Assembly (NCBI RefSeq): GCF_042683665.1
Contig: NZ_JBHUOO010000012.1
Length of the DNA stretch: 64,000 nt
Strand: one strand, 5' to 3'
Origin: Leeuwenhoekiella polynyae
GTDB lineage: Bacteria > Bacteroidota > Bacteroidia > Flavobacteriales > Flavobacteriaceae
Under the pieces are notes generated by a model, which saw only the letters and a list, made by a program, of their open reading frames with translations, was not told the DNA's origin and ran no database searches. This document shows positions 61,925 through 64,000 of this stretch, one piece after another (position 1 is the first letter of the stretch; each line of letters starts with the position of its first letter). Made by a program: the position numbers and the translations under genes.

Positions 61925-63646
61925 ATGAGAATCATTGTTAATTTTTATGTAACCCTTTTAGCTGCTGTTTGTGTTATTCCGCAAGGGATTGCACAGACCA
62001 AGACCACGAAGCTTGATGAGCGTTTTTCTACGAGTTCTGATGCTGCTATTATTGCAGATACACAATATGCAGATGTGGTTTTTGATGACTGGAACAAAAA
62101 TGAAGTAGCAGTAGAAGCGGTTATAGAATCTGAAGATCTTTCTAAAGAAGAAATCGAACAGCTTTTAGAAAGCTGGCAAATAAGCGTTCAGGGCAATAGC
62201 TCTGGAGTACGCATCATTAGCAGGGGAGCACCTGCAGCGGTTACTGTTGCCTTAGGCAATACGCAAATGCGTGGAGTAAACGATCTCATTTCCTCTTCTA
62301 TGCAAATGATGAAACCGGTGATGCAAAATATGATCAGCCCGATGCTTGAGCAGTTTTCTTCAATGCAATTACCCGCTGAATACTATAAAGGAATGAATGC
62401 GATTTCTTTTGATTACCAGGCGTACAAACGTGATGGCACCAAATATCTGGAGCAATACAAGCGTAAAGTAGAACAGACTTTTGGTGAAGACTTTGACGTG
62501 GTAATGAAGAAGTGGGAGCAAAACAACAAGAAAAAAGTAGCTGCTGGTCAAGGTATTGCAGGCAGTAGCCTTTTAGGTATGCCAAGATCTCCTTTCGGAA
62601 AAGAGATGAGTTTTGACAGCGCGCAATATAACAAGAATAAAAAAGCCTATGTAGCCGCTATGAATAAGAAATACGGTACTAACGTAAATCTTAATCAGGT
62701 AGAAAAATGGCGTAAGGATATAGAGGACTGGGGAGATGATTTTGGTGATGATATGAAAGCCTGGGGAGAACGCTTTGGTAAGCAGTTTGGTGGTTCTGCG
62801 GAAGCATTAGGAGCTAATTTCGGCCGTGCATTAGAAAGTGATATGGCCGCTATGGGTCAAAATGTAGGTAAAGCAATGCAAGGATGGAGCAATGATTTTG
62901 CTCAAAAACTGCAACAAATGGCAGAAGAGCAAGGCGGGAGTTTAAAGAAAACGGTTACCCGTGATGCTAATGGGAATGTGAGCACTCAAATGACCTATAG
63001 TTTTAGTGGTGATTCTCCGGCTGTGACAGCATCAAAACCAAAAGGTTCATACAAGCGCAAGATAATTGTGCATATGCCTAAAGAAGCACGCTTAGATCTC
63101 AATGTGCGTCACGGTAATATTCAGATTGAGTCGGCTACTAATGCACGTGTGAATCTTGCTCACGGTGATTTTATCGCAGAGACTATTTCTGGAGATAAGA
63201 CTTTGATCAATGTGGCATATAGCCCGGTGGATGTAGCATCTTGGGATTACGGCACTTTACGAGCCAGTTACCTTAAAAATTGTGTGATTGAAAAAGCAAA
63301 GAGTATCAATATAGATTCTCGTGCAAGCAGTATTGTTATTAAAGAATTAGAAGATACCGCTGTGATCACAGGAAGTTTTGGAGAGTTATCTATCCCTAAA
63401 TTAGGCAAGAATTTTAAGACCTTAAATATTAGTGTAGAGAATAGCGATGTGGTACTTAATCTCCCGGAAACACCGTTCCATTTTAATTTTAACGGTGTCC
63501 GCAGCCGCTTAAACTACCCTAAAAGTTTAGATGCAAAAGTGATGGAAGGCTATAACAGCAGTATGGTTAACGGTTTTTATAAATCCCGTAATACAGACAG
63601 TATAATTGCAATATCATCTAAGTACAGTGATATTGCTCTTAATTGA
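61925..63646 (+). CDS. Secreted DUF4097-like protein of the sigma operon
   Basis: 573 residues with a signal peptide (LLAAVCVIPQGIAQ). The first 110 residues (FSTSSDAAIIADTQYADVVF) and the last 200 (LDLNVRHGNIQIESATNARV, then VDVASWDYGTLRASYLKN) are beta-helix-like, as in DUF4097 putative adhesins. In between is a Met/Gln/Gly-rich helical insertion (about 120-320). It is two bases behind the anti-sigma gene, so it belongs to one sigma/anti-sigma/effector operon. The role is unknown. Confidence 0.75.
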   Translation: MRIIVNFYVTLLAAVCVIPQGIAQTKTTKLDERFSTSSDAAIIADTQYADVVFDDWNKNEVAVEAVIESEDLSKEEIEQLLESWQISVQGNSSGVRIISRGAPAAVTVALGNTQMRGVNDLISSSMQMMKPVMQNMISPMLEQFSSMQLPAEYYKGMNAISFDYQAYKRDGTKYLEQYKRKVEQTFGEDFDVVMKKWEQNNKKKVAAGQGIAGSSLLGMPRSPFGKEMSFDSAQYNKNKKAYVAAMNKKYGTNVNLNQVEKWRKDIEDWGDDFGDDMKAWGERFGKQFGGSAEALGANFGRALESDMAAMGQNVGKAMQGWSNDFAQKLQQMAEEQGGSLKKTVTRDANGNVSTQMTYSFSGDSPAVTASKPKGSYKRKIIVHMPKEARLDLNVRHGNIQIESATNARVNLAHGDFIAETISGDKTLINVAYSPVDVASWDYGTLRASYLKNCVIEKAKSINIDSRASSIVIKELEDTAVITGSFGELSIPKLGKNFKTLNISVENSDVVLNLPETPFHFNFNGVRSRLNYPKSLDAKVMEGYNSSMVNGFYKSRNTDSIIAISSKYSDIALN

Positions 63647-63667
63647 GTTTTAGTTTTAATTGTTTCA

Positions 63668-63698
63668 AAGTCCGTTCCTGCCAGAACGGACTTTTTTA
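63668..63698 (+). terminator. Intrinsic terminator of the sigma operon
   Basis: AAAGTCCGTTC and GAACGGACTTTTTT pair around CTGCCA. Confidence 0.9.
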
Positions 63699-63735
63699 TG
63701 CCTTATAGTTGTGTGATAATTGTATTTTTGGCGCG

Positions 63736-64000
63736 ATGGAACACGCAGTTTTTTTAGAACGTTTAGCTAAGTTGACTACTACATTTACTCCTGTGGTGGA
63801 TGCAGCTTATAAGGCACATACCTATCGTTTTTTAGATCTTTCAGTGACCAATACAGTTTTAGCAGAAGTTGATACCACTTCTGCGGAAGCGATACAGGTT
63901 TACATCAAAACTTTTTTAGCTAAGACCGGTGGTCAGGTAGCTTACGGCGGATATTTAGAAAAAAGAAACATCTACGACCGAAGCATTTATTTTAATAATG
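63736..64000 (+). CDS. M23-like peptidase family protein, 5' part only
   Basis: 88 codons from the ATG at 63736 run off the window. The sequence (TFTPVVDAAYKAHTYRFLDL, then VTNTVLAEVD and GGQVAYGGYLEKRNIYDRS) resembles the N-terminal part of flavobacterial M23 cell-wall peptidase-like proteins, in which GGYLE-R-IY is a recurrent phrase. The catalytic domain is not in view. The family call is from memory of that phrase. Confidence 0.55.
   Translation, partial: MEHAVFLERLAKLTTTFTPVVDAAYKAHTYRFLDLSVTNTVLAEVDTTSAEAIQVYIKTFLAKTGGQVAYGGYLEKRNIYDRSIYFNN

Overview
The window is a stretch of chromosome from a member of the Bacteroidota, most likely a Flavobacteriaceae genome of moderate to low GC. 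The signs are: promoters of the TTG-N(~20)-TAnnTTTG type, outer-membrane receptors with an N-terminal carboxypeptidase-regulatory-like domain, a YtxJ-type redox protein, ECF sigma/anti-sigma pairs, Bacteroidota-style mobilisation genes and many small hypothetical proteins. No tRNA, rRNA or CRISPR array was recognised.

Left edge to 6.56 kb: most of an integrative and mobilisable element. Read from the right, it carries a tyrosine integrase abutting the 3' end of mnmE, an AlpA-type helix-turn-helix protein, an SF3-type helicase, an iteron-like repeat cluster, a Toprim primase, a probable oriT, MobC, a relaxase and a DUF6730-like coiled-coil membrane protein. Its left boundary is not seen. The extreme left holds a broken TnpB/Cas12-like C-terminal fragment followed by a hairpin-rich non-coding interval.

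6.56-16.1 kb: mnmE (with an in-frame REP-like insertion), a secreted hypothetical protein, a 3.1-kb array of at least 13 copies of a composite hairpin repeat (183/244/264-bp units, one N), then uvrA divergent from an ECF sigma factor. 16.1-21.2 kb: an interrupted small gene behind nth, bcp, an AT-rich M57 metalloprotease gene, an N-terminally decapitated di-haem peroxidase and small membrane or secreted proteins.

21.2-39.1 kb: a Pro-specific peptide degradation pair (DPP IV and aminopeptidase P) flanked by a second repeat family, a thioesterase, sbcDC, a short-chain dehydrogenase, outer-membrane barrels, a methyltransferase, a membrane-anchored MutS-like ATPase and a TonB siderophore receptor. 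39.1-47.7 kb is a decayed and repeat-rich region: a wrecked second copy of a VOC gene, a 132-bp tract with strict 11-bp periodicity, a PAF-acetylhydrolase-like enzyme, the intact VOC gene, a tandem ABM protein with an AraC regulator, a RAYT transposase and many GCGCGAT palindromes that are its probable REP substrates.

47.7-64 kb: clpB with twin hairpins upstream, ytxJ, a TonB-type barrel receptor, a CoA-binding protein, a sodium:solute symporter, a PAP2/epimerase cluster, meaB, ohr, a heavily frameshifted lipoprotein pseudogene, an ECF sigma/anti-sigma/DUF4097-like operon with a probable self-regulated promoter, and the start of an M23-like peptidase gene cut by the window end. Three unrelated repeat families and at least five broken genes make this segment unusually rich in decay and repeat expansion.
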